Origin: an uncultured Clostridia bacterium
GTDB taxonomy: Bacteria > Bacillota > Clostridia > Lachnospirales > Anaerotignaceae
Direction of reading: 5' to 3'
Assembly (NCBI GenBank): GCA_910586765.1
Contig: CAJUJJ010000020.1
Location: 1-46,311 of the forward strand
Length of the DNA: 46,311 nucleotides
Below the pieces are notes generated by a model. The model made no database searches. It saw only the letters and a program-made list of their open reading frames with translations, and was not told the DNA's origin. The first letter of the stretch is position 1. The number at the start of each line of letters is the position of its first letter. Below, piece after piece: positions 1 through 8,533 of the stretch. The translations under genes were made by a program, and so were the position numbers.

Positions 1-39
1 AAAAGAGCCTTTTCTCTAAAAGAAAGAAAAGGCTCTTTT
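1..39. terminator. Bidirectional terminator beyond ssrA
   Basis: A perfect 15-bp inverted repeat (1-15 with 25-39) has a 9-nt loop and A/T-rich flanks that give a U-run on either strand. It lies about 80 nt past the tmRNA 3' end and probably ends the smpB-ssrA transcript. It could also end a plus-strand gene lying left of the window. Confidence 0.75.
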
Positions 40-116
40 GTTGTTTTTCCTTGCCGTTGCAACGTTAAAACCTTATAAAATCAAGGCTTTACAGCGTTGT
101 CGAGGATACCAATCTA

Positions 117-464
117 TGGAGATGAGGGGAATTGAACCCCTGTCCGAAAACCTCTCCATAAGGACTTCTCCCATCACAGCTTTTCTTTTAACATTCCCTC
201 AAAATATCGCCGAAAAGCAGGCTATATTTCTTAGTAGCTTCATCAATCTTTTCTGCTGGCAAAGCTTACAACAGAAAGTGCATCACCTGTCGACGCCAGA
301 TTCTCTAGCGGTGATAGACTAGAGGCTGACGGGCAGCACTTAGGCTGCCATTAATGAATAATCTTCGTCGTTTCTTTTTAAAGTTTTCGGTTTGATATGC
401 AGTTACCGAGACTGCAGATGGCTATCCCTACTTTCAAAATTCCCGTCGAAACCATTACATCCCC
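117..464 (-). ncRNA. ssrA: tmRNA (transfer-messenger RNA)
   Basis: tmRNA rescues ribosomes stalled on broken mRNAs and tags the unfinished protein for proteolysis, together with SmpB. On the minus strand the 5' end reads GGGGATG and pairs with CATCTCC at the 3' end to form the acceptor stem with one G-U pair. A T-arm-like segment with GGTTCAATTCC precedes it. The tag frame runs into a stop at 340-342 and ends in N-D-E-D-Y-S-L-M-A-A. The resume codon cannot be fixed by eye. The discriminator A is followed by TAG, so CCA is not encoded and must be added after transcription. smpB lies just upstream on the same strand. Confidence 0.93.
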
Positions 465-505
465 TTATACAAAAAAATATATTACAATTCATTTGATACA
501 AAAAA

Positions 506-979
506 TTATAAAGTCAAATTTCTAATTTTAAAATCCTTTTCAGCTTGACGACGCTGGTCATTTTTGGCAATTGTTTGTCTTTTATCATAAAGCTTTTTCC
601 CTTTTGCAACACCAATATCTACCTTTACAAGACCTCTATCAAAATATACTTTTAAAGGCACAACAGTATAACCTGTAGCTTGTATAGCACCAAAAATTTT
701 TCTGATTTGGCTTTTATGCAAAAGCAATTTTCTAGTACGTAAAGGATTTTTATTAAAAACATTACCCTGTTCATAAGGACTAATGTGCATACTATAAAGA
801 AATGCTTCCATATTTTCAATACGAATAAAACTTTCTTTTAAACTGCATTTTCCTTGACGCAGAGATTTTACTTCTGTTCCAGCTAGAGAAATGCCTGCTT
901 GAAAAGTTTCTTCAATAAAGTAATCATGGTATGCTTTTTTATTTTGGGCGATAAGCCTTTTACTTTTTTCTTTTGCCAT
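506..979 (-). CDS. smpB: SsrA-binding protein SmpB
   Basis: SmpB binds the tRNA-like part of tmRNA and delivers it to stalled ribosomes during trans-translation. The 157-residue length is normal for the family. The sequence opens MAKEKSKRLIAQNKKAYHDY and has the conserved core around GTEVKSLRQGK and the basic tail KGKKLYDKR. I chose the ATG at 979 over an upstream in-frame start because AAGGTG lies just before it and the protein then begins at the conserved MAK. The tmRNA gene begins only about 40 nt downstream on the same strand, so the two functional partners are adjacent and probably co-transcribed. Confidence 0.95.
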   Translation of the reverse strand: MAKEKSKRLIAQNKKAYHDYFIEETFQAGISLAGTEVKSLRQGKCSLKESFIRIENMEAFLYSMHISPYEQGNVFNKNPLRTRKLLLHKSQIRKIFGAIQATGYTVVPLKVYFDRGLVKVDIGVAKGKKLYDKRQTIAKNDQRRQAEKDFKIRNLTL

Positions 980-1089
980 AATAACACCTTTTTCTGCATA
1001 CAAATCAATTATAATCGTTTTTTATTATATCACAGTTAAGGAAAAAAGCAAGTAACAAAAATATTACAAAAAGTACAATATTTTGCAAA

Positions 1090-1130
1090 AAACAAAAAAG
1101 CACTTTAATAAAAACAGAAAGTGCCTTTTT
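1090..1130. terminator. Terminator below the small acidic gene
   Basis: The stem GCACTTT/AAAGTGC is flanked by T-runs on both strands. It lies just downstream of the minus-strand small acidic gene and upstream of smpB, separating the two transcripts. Confidence 0.7.
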
Positions 1131-1154
1131 CTATTAGATATTTTATTTAAAGTA

Positions 1155-1385
1155 TTAAGCATTTACATCTACACGGTTAATTATTGGAATAGTATTTATT
1201 TTGTCATAAGAAATTTGTGCTTCCTCTGGAGTATGTTCCACTTCATTAAATTCTTCTTGATATAAATTTATTTTTATATTTTGTATAGATTGTGCTACAT
1301 TCCATTGCTGGCGTACCTTTTCTATAGCATCATCATCATCATCATTTGTATTTTGGTTTGTAATATCTTTATTGTTTGCCGTCAT
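1155..1385 (-). CDS. Small acidic hypothetical protein
   Basis: This is a 76-residue protein of unknown function. A strong site, AAAGGAGG, lies at the right distance before the ATG, and a terminator follows, so it looks like a real single-gene unit. The N-terminal third is hydrophilic and contains a run of five Asp (DDDDD). The rest is mixed charged and hydrophobic with no membrane segment, signal peptide or cysteines. I recognise no family. The gene is flanked by AT-rich non-coding DNA. Its reality rests on the ribosome site and terminator only. Confidence 0.6.
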   Translation of the reverse strand: MTANNKDITNQNTNDDDDDAIEKVRQQWNVAQSIQNIKINLYQEEFNEVEHTPEEAQISYDKINTIPIINRVDVNA

Positions 1386-1720
1386 AAAAACCTCCTTTAA
1401 AAAATAACTTTGTTATATTATGAAAATAATATAAATTTATGGTATATCACTTTTATAAAAAAATAAAACGATTTTATTACCATTATAAATACAAAATAAG
1501 AAAATTTTGTGAACAGAAAATAAAATTTACATGAAAAGTATATCATAAAATGATTAAAATGAAAAGATAGAATAGTAAAGTTTCATATTGTTTTCAGTGT
1601 ACATAGTGGTTTAATCAATTACTAAAAAATAGATTATGAATATATATTTGAATTTTGGAATAAAAAAATGTGCTATTAGTAGTACAAAAATAAAAATATA
1701 TAGAAAAATGTAAAAAATGA
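1386..1720. other. AT-rich intergenic stretch
   Basis: About 335 nt of very AT-rich DNA lie between the divergent small acidic gene and the rplS promoter. Open frames here are short, without ribosome sites, and antisense or low-complexity. I see no gene or stable RNA. Confidence 0.6.
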
Positions 1721-1749
1721 TTGCTTTTTTTAAAACGAGATGATATAAT
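1721..1749 (+). promoter_or_regulatory. Promoter of rplS
   Basis: A -35 box TTGCTT (1721-1726) is followed by a 17-nt spacer and a perfect TATAAT -10 box (1744-1749). This is a strong housekeeping sigma-A type promoter placed about 75 nt before the rplS start. Confidence 0.8.
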
Positions 1750-1756
1750 ATATTAC

Positions 1757-1818
1757 CGTGAGTACAGGCAGTCCGCTGTGATACAAGGGGTATCATAAGA
1801 ATGTCTATGAGGAAGGGA
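1757..1818 (+). promoter_or_regulatory. Possible L19 leader RNA before rplS
   Basis: The short 5' leader between the promoter and rplS contains a hairpin, GATAC-aagg-GGTATC, next to a GC-richer segment (GGCAGTCCGCTG) that stands out from the AT-rich surroundings. L19 leaders that bind the protein and control their own mRNA are known in Bacillus-type Firmicutes. Position and size fit, but I could not compare it with the Rfam model. Confidence 0.4.
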
Positions 1819-1827
1819 GGAAACGAT

Positions 1828-2172
1828 ATGGATATGATTAAAGAATTAGAAAAAGAACAACTCAAAAGCGATGTTACACCTTTTAATGTAGGAGATACTA
1901 TTCGTGTTTATGCTAAAGTTGTAGAGGGTACAAGAGAAAGATTACAGATGTTCGAAGGCGTTGTTATCAAAAGACAAAACGGCGGTATCAGAGAAACATT
2001 TACAGTAAGAAGAATTGCTTCTGGTGTAGGTGTAGAAAGAACATGGCCTTTACACTCCCCAAGAATTGACCGTATTGAAGTAGTAAGACGTGGTATTGTA
2101 AGACGTGCAAAATTGTTCTACTTAAGAGATAAAATCGGAAAAGCTGCAAAAGTAAAAGAAGTATTAAGATAA
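1828..2172 (+). CDS. rplS: 50S ribosomal protein L19
   Basis: L19 sits at the interface of the large and small ribosomal subunits. The 114-residue protein shows the family core: GDTIRVYAKVVEG, RLQMFEGVVIKRQNGG, TFTVRRI and the basic end RRAKLFYLRD. The ATG at 1828 is preceded by GGGAGG. Upstream in-frame ATGs would add a tail that overlaps this ribosome site. The usual upstream partners (rpsP, rimM, trmD) are not in the window. It has its own promoter and a strong terminator, so it is transcribed alone, with lepB and rbgA following. Confidence 0.97.
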   Translation: MDMIKELEKEQLKSDVTPFNVGDTIRVYAKVVEGTRERLQMFEGVVIKRQNGGIRETFTVRRIASGVGVERTWPLHSPRIDRIEVVRRGIVRRAKLFYLRDKIGKAAKVKEVLR

Positions 2173-2184
2173 TAAAAAATAAGA

Positions 2185-2215
2185 GCCTTGATGGGGAAAT
2201 CATCAAGGCTTTTTT
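2185..2215 (+). terminator. rplS terminator
   Basis: The perfect stem GCCTTGATG/CATCAAGGC with a 7-nt loop is followed by six T residues, a textbook intrinsic terminator. Confidence 0.9.
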
Positions 2216-2250
2216 CATATTTGTTGTATGTGTGAGGAGAGAAAAATAGT

Positions 2251-2817
2251 ATGGCAGAAAAAAAAGGAATTCATTGGACAATACAATTACTGATAGTAGT
2301 TGTGCTTGTTTTTATATTAAGGACATTTGTTTTTGGAACAATTACAGTCAAAGGTTCTTCTATGAAACCAAATTTTCATCATGGAGATTTTGTAATTGTC
2401 AATAAATTAGCTTATCACATAGGAGAACCAAAAAAAGGGGATATTGCAATATGTTGGTTAGATTCTGGCAACAGAAAAGAAAACATTATAAAAAGAGTGA
2501 TAGGAGTACCTGGAGATGAAATAGATATGCAAATAAGAGAACAAGGCTGGGATTGGGAATATATTTTATATATCAATGGGGAAGAACAAAAAGAAAACTA
2601 TATAGCAGAAGCAATGCAACAGGCAGGTACAATAAACTATCCTTTTATAGTAGAAGAAGGCTGCTATTTTGTTATGGGAGACAATAGAAATGCAAGCACC
2701 GATAGCAGAGAAGCAACTGTTAGTGCAATTCCAAAAGAAAATATAAAAGGTAAAGTTATTTTTAGATTATATCCTTTTGATACGATAGGAACAATAAAAC
2801 AATCAGAAGAAAGGTGA
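2251..2817 (+). CDS. lepB: Type I signal peptidase
   Basis: This membrane serine protease removes signal peptides from exported proteins. The 188-residue protein has one N-terminal membrane anchor (about residues 10-30). The catalytic Ser is in GSSMKP (Ser37), and the general-base Lys is in the IIKRVIG motif (Lys81). The conserved VMGDNRNASTDSR box comes near the C-terminus. All catalytic boxes are intact and the length fits the small Gram-positive form. The start follows GTGAGGAGAG. rbgA begins 6 nt after the stop, so the two form an operon as in many Firmicutes. Confidence 0.95.
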   Translation: MAEKKGIHWTIQLLIVVVLVFILRTFVFGTITVKGSSMKPNFHHGDFVIVNKLAYHIGEPKKGDIAICWLDSGNRKENIIKRVIGVPGDEIDMQIREQGWDWEYILYINGEEQKENYIAEAMQQAGTINYPFIVEEGCYFVMGDNRNASTDSREATVSAIPKENIKGKVIFRLYPFDTIGTIKQSEER

Positions 2818-2823
2818 TAAAGT

Positions 2824-3687
2824 ATGAATATACAATGGTATCCGGGACATATGACAAAAACAAAAAGAATGATGGCAGAAAATATATCACTCGTAGATAT
2901 TGTAATAGAATTGGTAGATGCAAGAATACCTTACAGCAGTAAAAATCCAGACATAGACGATTTAGCAAAAAATAAATACAGAATAATATTGTTAAATAAA
3001 TGTGATTTAGCAGAACAAAAAGCCACAGCTCTTTGGGAGCAATATTACAAACAAAAAGGTTTTGAAGTGATACAAGTCAATTCTATAAAAGGAACAGGAA
3101 TGACAGAAGTCACAAATGCAGCAAGAGAATTGATGAAGGAAAAAATAGAGAGGCAAAAAGCGAGAGGCAGACTTTTTGTACCTATACGCAGTATGATAGT
3201 AGGAATACCAAATGTAGGAAAGTCTACATTTATCAATAAGTATGTAGGAAAAACTACAGCAAAAACAGGAGATAAACCTGGTGTTACAAGAGGAAAACAA
3301 TGGATAAAACTCAAAAAAGATTTTGAACTTTTAGATACACCTGGAATATTATGGCCTAAATTTGATGATAAAGAAGTTGGGCTAAAATTAGCTTTTACGG
3401 GAGCAGTAAACGATGATATATTAGATTTGATAACACTAGCAACAGAATTAATCAATCATCTTTTGTTGAGACATAGTGAATTACTTCAAAATCGTTATCA
3501 AATTACATTTGACACCATAGAAGAACCTCACATCATATTAGAGAAAATAGCCATTGCAAGAGGATTTAAACAAAAAGGTGGAGAACCTGATATCGATAGA
3601 GCATCTAAAATACTTTTAGATGAATATAGAGGAGGAAAATTAGGTAATATTACATTAGAGTTACCAGAAGAGTTAGAAACAATTTAA
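2824..3687 (+). CDS. rbgA: Ribosome biogenesis GTPase RbgA (YlqF)
   Basis: RbgA is a circularly permuted GTPase needed for late 50S subunit assembly. The permuted order is visible: the G4 motif NKCD (58-61) comes before the G1 P-loop GIPNVGKST (127-135) and the G3 motif DTPG (171-174). The N-terminus MNIQWYPGHMTKTKR is typical of the YlqF group. Length (287 residues) matches the family. It follows lepB with 6 nt between them and is probably co-transcribed with it. Confidence 0.95.
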   Translation: MNIQWYPGHMTKTKRMMAENISLVDIVIELVDARIPYSSKNPDIDDLAKNKYRIILLNKCDLAEQKATALWEQYYKQKGFEVIQVNSIKGTGMTEVTNAARELMKEKIERQKARGRLFVPIRSMIVGIPNVGKSTFINKYVGKTTAKTGDKPGVTRGKQWIKLKKDFELLDTPGILWPKFDDKEVGLKLAFTGAVNDDILDLITLATELINHLLLRHSELLQNRYQITFDTIEEPHIILEKIAIARGFKQKGGEPDIDRASKILLDEYRGGKLGNITLELPEELETI

Positions 3688-3793
3688 ACGATTTATAATT
3701 TAGTAATATTGATAAAAATATAATTACTTTATTATTGTATTATAGTTTATAGAGAAGTATAATACAAATTATATATAAAGGAGGAAATAAATT

Positions 3794-4873
3794 ATGTTAG
3801 AATATATTAAATCAAAACGGCTAACAATCGCTGAAGTATTGTCTATTGCAACAAATATTTATAAACAAAACATTAAAACAATTACATTTGTTGGCTTTTT
3901 TATTATCATACCTTTGTTTTTATTTAATCAATGGATAATTTCCCAAACAGTAATTAACTTAAATTATTTGCAGGACAATATAATGGACATAGATATGGTG
4001 GCACAAGTGAATGCTATGACGAGTGCATCACTTTATAATGTCATAGCATCATTAGTACAGATGGTTGTACAGCCTTTGGCAAGCATTGCTATCATATGGG
4101 GAGCAATTAACATTGTCAAAGAACAAAAAAGTAGTGCAAAAAATAATTTTTTATACAGTTTTTCAAAAGCACCAGCAGCTATTTGGACAACTTTTTTACA
4201 AGTTATTTTTTTGTTTTTGATTATATGCCCTTTTTTAATTTTTGCAGTCAGTTTTTTATCTATACTTAGAGGGGCACTTATGACAATATCTCTTATTATA
4301 GTAGTAATTGCCTTTGTTGTAGTAATTATTTATTTTAGTACAATTTGGACATTTGCAGATTGTGTTGTTGCTATACAAAATATAAGTGGCTCAGCAGCAT
4401 TGTCAGCAAGTAAAAGAGCAGCTCAAGTCCGTTTTTTAGAAATACTTTTATATATCATAATATATAGTACAACAACATTTTTTTTAGGGTCACTTGTAGT
4501 AAATGCTTTAGAAAGTATATCTCCTTTTCTATCTGATACTATTTATATGTTGTGTTGTATGGTTTGGAGTTTTGTAAGATATATTGTATTTGACGGCTTT
4601 TTTATTATGATTTTGGTAGTATTATTTTTAAATCGTATTTGGGCAAATACAGAAAATACAACTTCTATCAATAAAATAAAAGGAGAAGTAACAGCACAAA
4701 CAGAACAACAAAATACGGATTTACAAAAAGAAGTCATAACAGAGCAGCAAAATACAGTTGATTTAGAAAAAATACCAAAAATAGAACAACAAAATACGGT
4801 TGATTTAGAAAAAACGTCAGAACAAATAGCACAACAAAAACAAAATGAAACAGATGATATAGAAAAGCACTAA
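3794..4873 (+). CDS. Multi-pass membrane protein, unknown function
   Basis: This 359-residue protein has about six hydrophobic segments between residues 30 and 280, followed by a hydrophilic cytoplasmic-type tail. The layout recalls the membrane domain of some glycerophosphodiester phosphodiesterase-like proteins, but I see no catalytic domain and assign no function. The tail (about residues 303-345) holds three imperfect copies of a 13-14-residue unit beginning EQQNT and mostly continuing VDLEK. The start has an excellent ribosome site (AAGGAGG). It is a single-gene unit ending in a strong terminator before fbp. Confidence 0.8.
   Translation: MLEYIKSKRLTIAEVLSIATNIYKQNIKTITFVGFFIIIPLFLFNQWIISQTVINLNYLQDNIMDIDMVAQVNAMTSASLYNVIASLVQMVVQPLASIAIIWGAINIVKEQKSSAKNNFLYSFSKAPAAIWTTFLQVIFLFLIICPFLIFAVSFLSILRGALMTISLIIVVIAFVVVIIYFSTIWTFADCVVAIQNISGSAALSASKRAAQVRFLEILLYIIIYSTTTFFLGSLVVNALESISPFLSDTIYMLCCMVWSFVRYIVFDGFFIMILVVLFLNRIWANTENTTSINKIKGEVTAQTEQQNTDLQKEVITEQQNTVDLEKIPKIEQQNTVDLEKTSEQIAQQKQNETDDIEKH
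4703..4825 (+). repeat. In-frame tandem repeat in the membrane protein tail
   Basis: Three imperfect units of 39-42 nt each encode EQQNT-type peptides. The second and third units both read EQQNTVDLEK. They lie in the hydrophilic C-terminal tail. Confidence 0.75.
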
Positions 4874-4945
4874 AAATAAAACAAAAAATAAATTGTTTTT
4901 CAAAAATATTTACTAAATTTTGTGCAAAAACATACTATTAAAAAA

Positions 4946-4988
4946 GAGCAGAGTTTGATATAATAAATAAATATCACTCTGCTTTTTT
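4946..4988. terminator. Terminator before fbp
   Basis: The stem AGCAGAGT/ACTCTGCT extends through further A/T pairs (ATAT/ATAT) around an A/T loop and is followed by TTTTTT. It ends the membrane protein transcript. Confidence 0.85.
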
Positions 4989-5030
4989 GTATAATATTTG
5001 TATTGATAATTGTTTAAGGGGGAAACCGTA

Positions 5031-7013
5031 TTGTATTCTAATGGAAAAACATTTACAAATGATGAAATGAAATATTTACAATTGCTTTCTCAAAGCTACA
5101 GTAACATCAACAGGGCAAGTTCTGAAATCGTAAATTTAAAAGCAATATTAAATTTGCCAAAAGGTACAGAGCATTTTGTTTCTGATATTCATGGGGAATT
5201 GGAGTCATTTCGTCATGTATTGAAAAATGCTTCAGGCGTTATTAAAAATCATATTGAGGATATATTTGGGGCAACATTGAGAGAGGCAGAAAAAAAATCA
5301 TTAGCAACATTAATATATTATCCTGAGCAAAAACTAGAACAAGTGGCAAAAGTAGAAACAGATATGAAAGATTGGTATAAAATTACATTACATAGATTAA
5401 TACATATATGTAAAGTAGTATCTTCTAAATATACACGCTCCAAAGTAAGAAAAGCATTGCCTCAAGATTTTGCTTATATTATAGAAGAATTACTTCACGA
5501 AGATAGTATCGGCAGCGATAAACAAATGTATTATTCAGAAATTATTAATACCATTATAGAATTGTATCAAGCAGACAGATTTATTATAGCAATGGCACAT
5601 TTGATACAAAGACTATCTATTGACCAGCTTCACGTAATAGGAGATATTTATGACAGAGGGCCTAATGCAGCAAAAATAATGGATATATTGTCAGGGTATC
5701 ATTCTGTGGATATACAATGGGGAAATCATGATATATCTTGGATGGGAGCAGCAGCAGGCTGTCAAGCATTGATTTGTAATGTATTACGTATACAAGCAAG
5801 ATATGCAAATTTAGATACGATAGAAGAAGATTATGGTATTAACTTAATACCATTAGCAACATTTGCTATGGAACAATATGCAAATGACCCTTGTACTCAT
5901 TTTGAACCCAAAAGCATAGAAGGTGTTCTTTCTGATAAAGACTTTAATATGATTGCAAAAATGCACAAGGCAATCGCAATTATGCAATTTAAAGCAGAAG
6001 CAAAAATTATAAAAAGACACCCAGAATTTCATATGGAAAACAGACTTTTACTGGATAAAATTGATTTTGAAAAAGGTACTGTTACAATAGATGGTGTAGT
6101 ATATAAAATGAATGACACAAATTTTCCTACAATAGACCCTCAAGACCCTTATGCGTTTACAAAAGAAGAAGAAGAAGTCATGGCAAAAATAAAATCTTCT
6201 TTTGTAAACAGTGAAAAATTGCAGGCACATACCAGATTTTTATTTTCAAAAGGAAGTATGTATAAAGTATTTAATTCTAATCTTTTGTTTCATGGTTGTA
6301 TCCCTATGAATGAAGACGGTTCTTTAAAAAAAGTGACATTTCAAGGAAGACATTATATAGGTAGAAGTTATTTAGATGCTGTAGAACGTTCTGTAAGAGA
6401 GGGATATTTTAATGAAGCACATACAGAGTCAAAAAGAGCTTGCATTGATTTGACATGGTATCTGTGGTGTGGAGAGGACTCTCCTCTTTTTGGCAAAAAG
6501 AAAATGACTACATTTGAACGTTACTTCATAGACGATAAACAAGCACATACAGAAGTAAAAAATCCTTACTATAATTTAAGAAATGACGAAAGTGTCTGCG
6601 AAACAATATTATCTGATTTTGGATTAGTACCCAAAGATTCCCATATTATAAATGGACACGTGCCTGTCAAAGTAAAAAAAGGAGAAAGTCCTATTAAAGC
6701 AAACGGCAGATTAATTGTAATTGATGGAGGTTTTGCAAAAGCATATCAAAAAGAAACAGGTATTGCAGGATATACTTTAATATACAATTCTCACGGGCTT
6801 TTACTTGTTTCACATGAACCTTTTGAGTCTACAGAAAATGCAATATTACAAGAAAGAGACATTTTTTCATCAAAAGTAGCATTACAGTATTCTAAAGAAA
6901 GAATACGTGTAAGAGATACAGATAATGGAAAAAATATACAAAAAAGAATTAATGATTTACAAAAACTACTTTTTGCTTATAGAAGTGGTATGATAAAAGA
7001 AAAAGATATGTAA
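5031..7013 (+). CDS. fbp: Fructose-1,6-bisphosphatase, class III
   Basis: This gluconeogenic enzyme hydrolyses fructose 1,6-bisphosphate to fructose 6-phosphate and belongs to the metallophosphatase type found in Firmicutes. The metal-site motifs are intact: SDIHGE (about 51-56), GDIYDRG (about 204-210), WGNHD (about 230-234) and NGHVPVK near residue 545. The 660-residue length is close to the roughly 670 of the Bacillus enzyme. The start is TTG at 5031: AAGGGGG sits 8 nt before it, while an earlier in-frame TTG at 5010 overlaps that site. It is a single-gene unit between two hairpins. Confidence 0.95.
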   Translation: MYSNGKTFTNDEMKYLQLLSQSYSNINRASSEIVNLKAILNLPKGTEHFVSDIHGELESFRHVLKNASGVIKNHIEDIFGATLREAEKKSLATLIYYPEQKLEQVAKVETDMKDWYKITLHRLIHICKVVSSKYTRSKVRKALPQDFAYIIEELLHEDSIGSDKQMYYSEIINTIIELYQADRFIIAMAHLIQRLSIDQLHVIGDIYDRGPNAAKIMDILSGYHSVDIQWGNHDISWMGAAAGCQALICNVLRIQARYANLDTIEEDYGINLIPLATFAMEQYANDPCTHFEPKSIEGVLSDKDFNMIAKMHKAIAIMQFKAEAKIIKRHPEFHMENRLLLDKIDFEKGTVTIDGVVYKMNDTNFPTIDPQDPYAFTKEEEEVMAKIKSSFVNSEKLQAHTRFLFSKGSMYKVFNSNLLFHGCIPMNEDGSLKKVTFQGRHYIGRSYLDAVERSVREGYFNEAHTESKRACIDLTWYLWCGEDSPLFGKKKMTTFERYFIDDKQAHTEVKNPYYNLRNDESVCETILSDFGLVPKDSHIINGHVPVKVKKGESPIKANGRLIVIDGGFAKAYQKETGIAGYTLIYNSHGLLLVSHEPFESTENAILQERDIFSSKVALQYSKERIRVRDTDNGKNIQKRINDLQKLLFAYRSGMIKEKDM

Positions 7014-7043
7014 TCAAAATAAATAATATATTAATCTTTTATA

Positions 7044-7074
7044 AACAAACAGCCTCTTTATGTGGCTGTTTGTT
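7044..7074. terminator. Hairpin after fbp
   Basis: The stem AACAAACAGCC/GGCTGTTTGTT with a 9-nt loop lies 30 nt past the fbp stop. The following T-run is interrupted, so it may be a weak terminator or a protective 3' hairpin. Confidence 0.65.
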
Positions 7075-7333
7075 ACTTGTAATTTTTTATTTTCCTATAG
7101 CATTTCTTGTTTTTTTACAAATTGATACAAACAATAAAGAACACATTACAATATATATTTAGACTATCAAAAACAATACCATTCCTCTAATAAATGTGTT
7201 TTTATGATACATATAAATTTTTGAAATACAATAAAAATAATTAATTTATATAAGAGCATTGTTTTTGCAGTAATCATTCTCTTTATTTTTTTGTTATTTT
7301 TGTAGAATAACATACAAAATTACAATATTTTGA
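7075..7333. other. AT-rich intergenic stretch before abiH
   Basis: I see no open frame with a ribosome site and no stable hairpin in this stretch of more than 80% A+T. It separates the housekeeping fbp gene from the accessory AbiH/nucleotidyltransferase pair. Confidence 0.55.
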
Positions 7334-7339
7334 TATAAT
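7334..7339 (+). promoter_or_regulatory. -10 box of the AbiH gene
   Basis: A perfect TATAAT lies 40 nt before the TTG start. No good -35 box is visible 17 nt upstream. An ATG overlaps this box and would not be inside the transcript, which supports the downstream TTG start. Confidence 0.5.
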
Positions 7340-7379
7340 GATTATTAGATTATTGCTGTTTAAAGGAGGAAAATTTGTT

Positions 7380-8396
7380 TTGAGGGGAAAAAAAGTGTTA
7401 ATTTTAGGAAATGGCTTTGATTTAGCACATAATTTGCCAACTCGCTATGGAGATTTTTTAGACCGCTGCGGAATTGCTTATTATTTTTATGAGAGAGAGC
7501 AAATGGACCAACAATTATTTTACTATTTACAAAATAATATTTGGTATGACTATTTTCAAGCAATATATGTTAATAAGAGAATAAGAGGGGAAACTTGGAT
7601 TAATTTTGAATCGGAAATTAGTTTTATTATTTATTTTATAGATAGATTTTCCAAAAATTTATTAGAAACGTGTGAAGATTTATCTAAAGAATTAAACAAT
7701 AAGGAAAATGAAGATTTTGATAAATTAGTTAGATTTGGAAAGGCATTACAAAATTCTTATGTACACAGTACAAAAACAATAAAATATGTCAGAAAAAAAT
7801 GTTTTGATGACCTAGAGAGATTAACTAAAGCTTTAGAAATGTATTTATTTGATGTGGTAGAAAATAAAGAAATTAAAAAATTAGATATTATTAAAGACAT
7901 CAATCCAGATTATATTATAAATTTTAATTATACACATACCTATGAAAGGCTATATAGTGACAAAGAAGAAGTTTTTCATATTCATGGGGAATGTATAGAA
8001 GGTGACACAAATAATATGGTTTTAGGAATAGATGAATATTGGTCTGAAGAAGAATGTGACCAACATACAAATTATGCTATTTTCAAAAAATTTGTTCAAA
8101 GAATACGCAAAAAAACAGGAACAAAACATATTAAATGGCTGAATGAAATAAATGATATTTATCAGACAGAAAAGCTAATGTCAGATATTTATATATTTGG
8201 TCATTCCTTAGATATTACAGACAAAGATATATTACAAGGATTTTTTACAAGCGAAGCAACCAGAATACATATTTACTGCAAAGACAAAGAAACAGAAGGG
8301 GAATTGATAGCAAATGTAATAAAATTAATGGGAGAAAAAAATTTATTGCAAAAAGTAAATCAAATACCACCAAAAATAGAATTTATTGTTCCATAA
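7380..8396 (+). CDS. AbiH-family abortive infection protein
   Basis: AbiH proteins are single-gene phage-resistance factors first described on lactococcal plasmids. Their mechanism is not settled. The family signature NGFDLAHNLPTRYGDF lies at residues 11-26, with NFNYTHTYE near 181, HIHGE near 200 and GHSLDITDKD near 274, all in the expected order over 338 residues. The start is TTG at 7380, 10 nt after AAGGAGG. A longer reading from ATG 7338 overlaps the -10 box. The gene stands alone, converging on a nucleotidyltransferase gene. Codon use is AT-rich like its neighbours. Confidence 0.85.
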   Translation: MRGKKVLILGNGFDLAHNLPTRYGDFLDRCGIAYYFYEREQMDQQLFYYLQNNIWYDYFQAIYVNKRIRGETWINFESEISFIIYFIDRFSKNLLETCEDLSKELNNKENEDFDKLVRFGKALQNSYVHSTKTIKYVRKKCFDDLERLTKALEMYLFDVVENKEIKKLDIIKDINPDYIINFNYTHTYERLYSDKEEVFHIHGECIEGDTNNMVLGIDEYWSEEECDQHTNYAIFKKFVQRIRKKTGTKHIKWLNEINDIYQTEKLMSDIYIFGHSLDITDKDILQGFFTSEATRIHIYCKDKETEGELIANVIKLMGEKNLLQKVNQIPPKIEFIVP

Positions 8397-8501
8397 TTTA
8401 TTTTATAAACTCTTTTGACTTTATTTTTGTATAGCTATATCATTTTTTTAATATTTCTAAATTTTCGATAATAATAAATAAAAATATTCTATAATAAAAG
8501 A

Positions 8502-8528
8502 GCATATTGCAGCATATGCCCTTTTTTA
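8502..8528. terminator. Terminator between the converging AbiH and nucleotidyltransferase genes
   Basis: The stem GCATAT/ATATGC is followed on the plus strand by CCTTTTTT. It lies about 100 nt past the AbiH stop and just beyond the stop of the convergent gene. Confidence 0.6.
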
Positions 8529-8533
8529 TGTTA

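Noticed and set aside
38..322. 94-codon plus-strand frame near the left end
   Set aside because: It lies almost wholly antisense to the tmRNA gene, whose acceptor stem and tag frame are clear, and it has no ribosome site.
1611..1865. 84-codon minus-strand frame over the rplS leader
   Set aside because: It is antisense to the rplS promoter, leader and start, is made of low-complexity hydrophobic codons and has no ribosome site.
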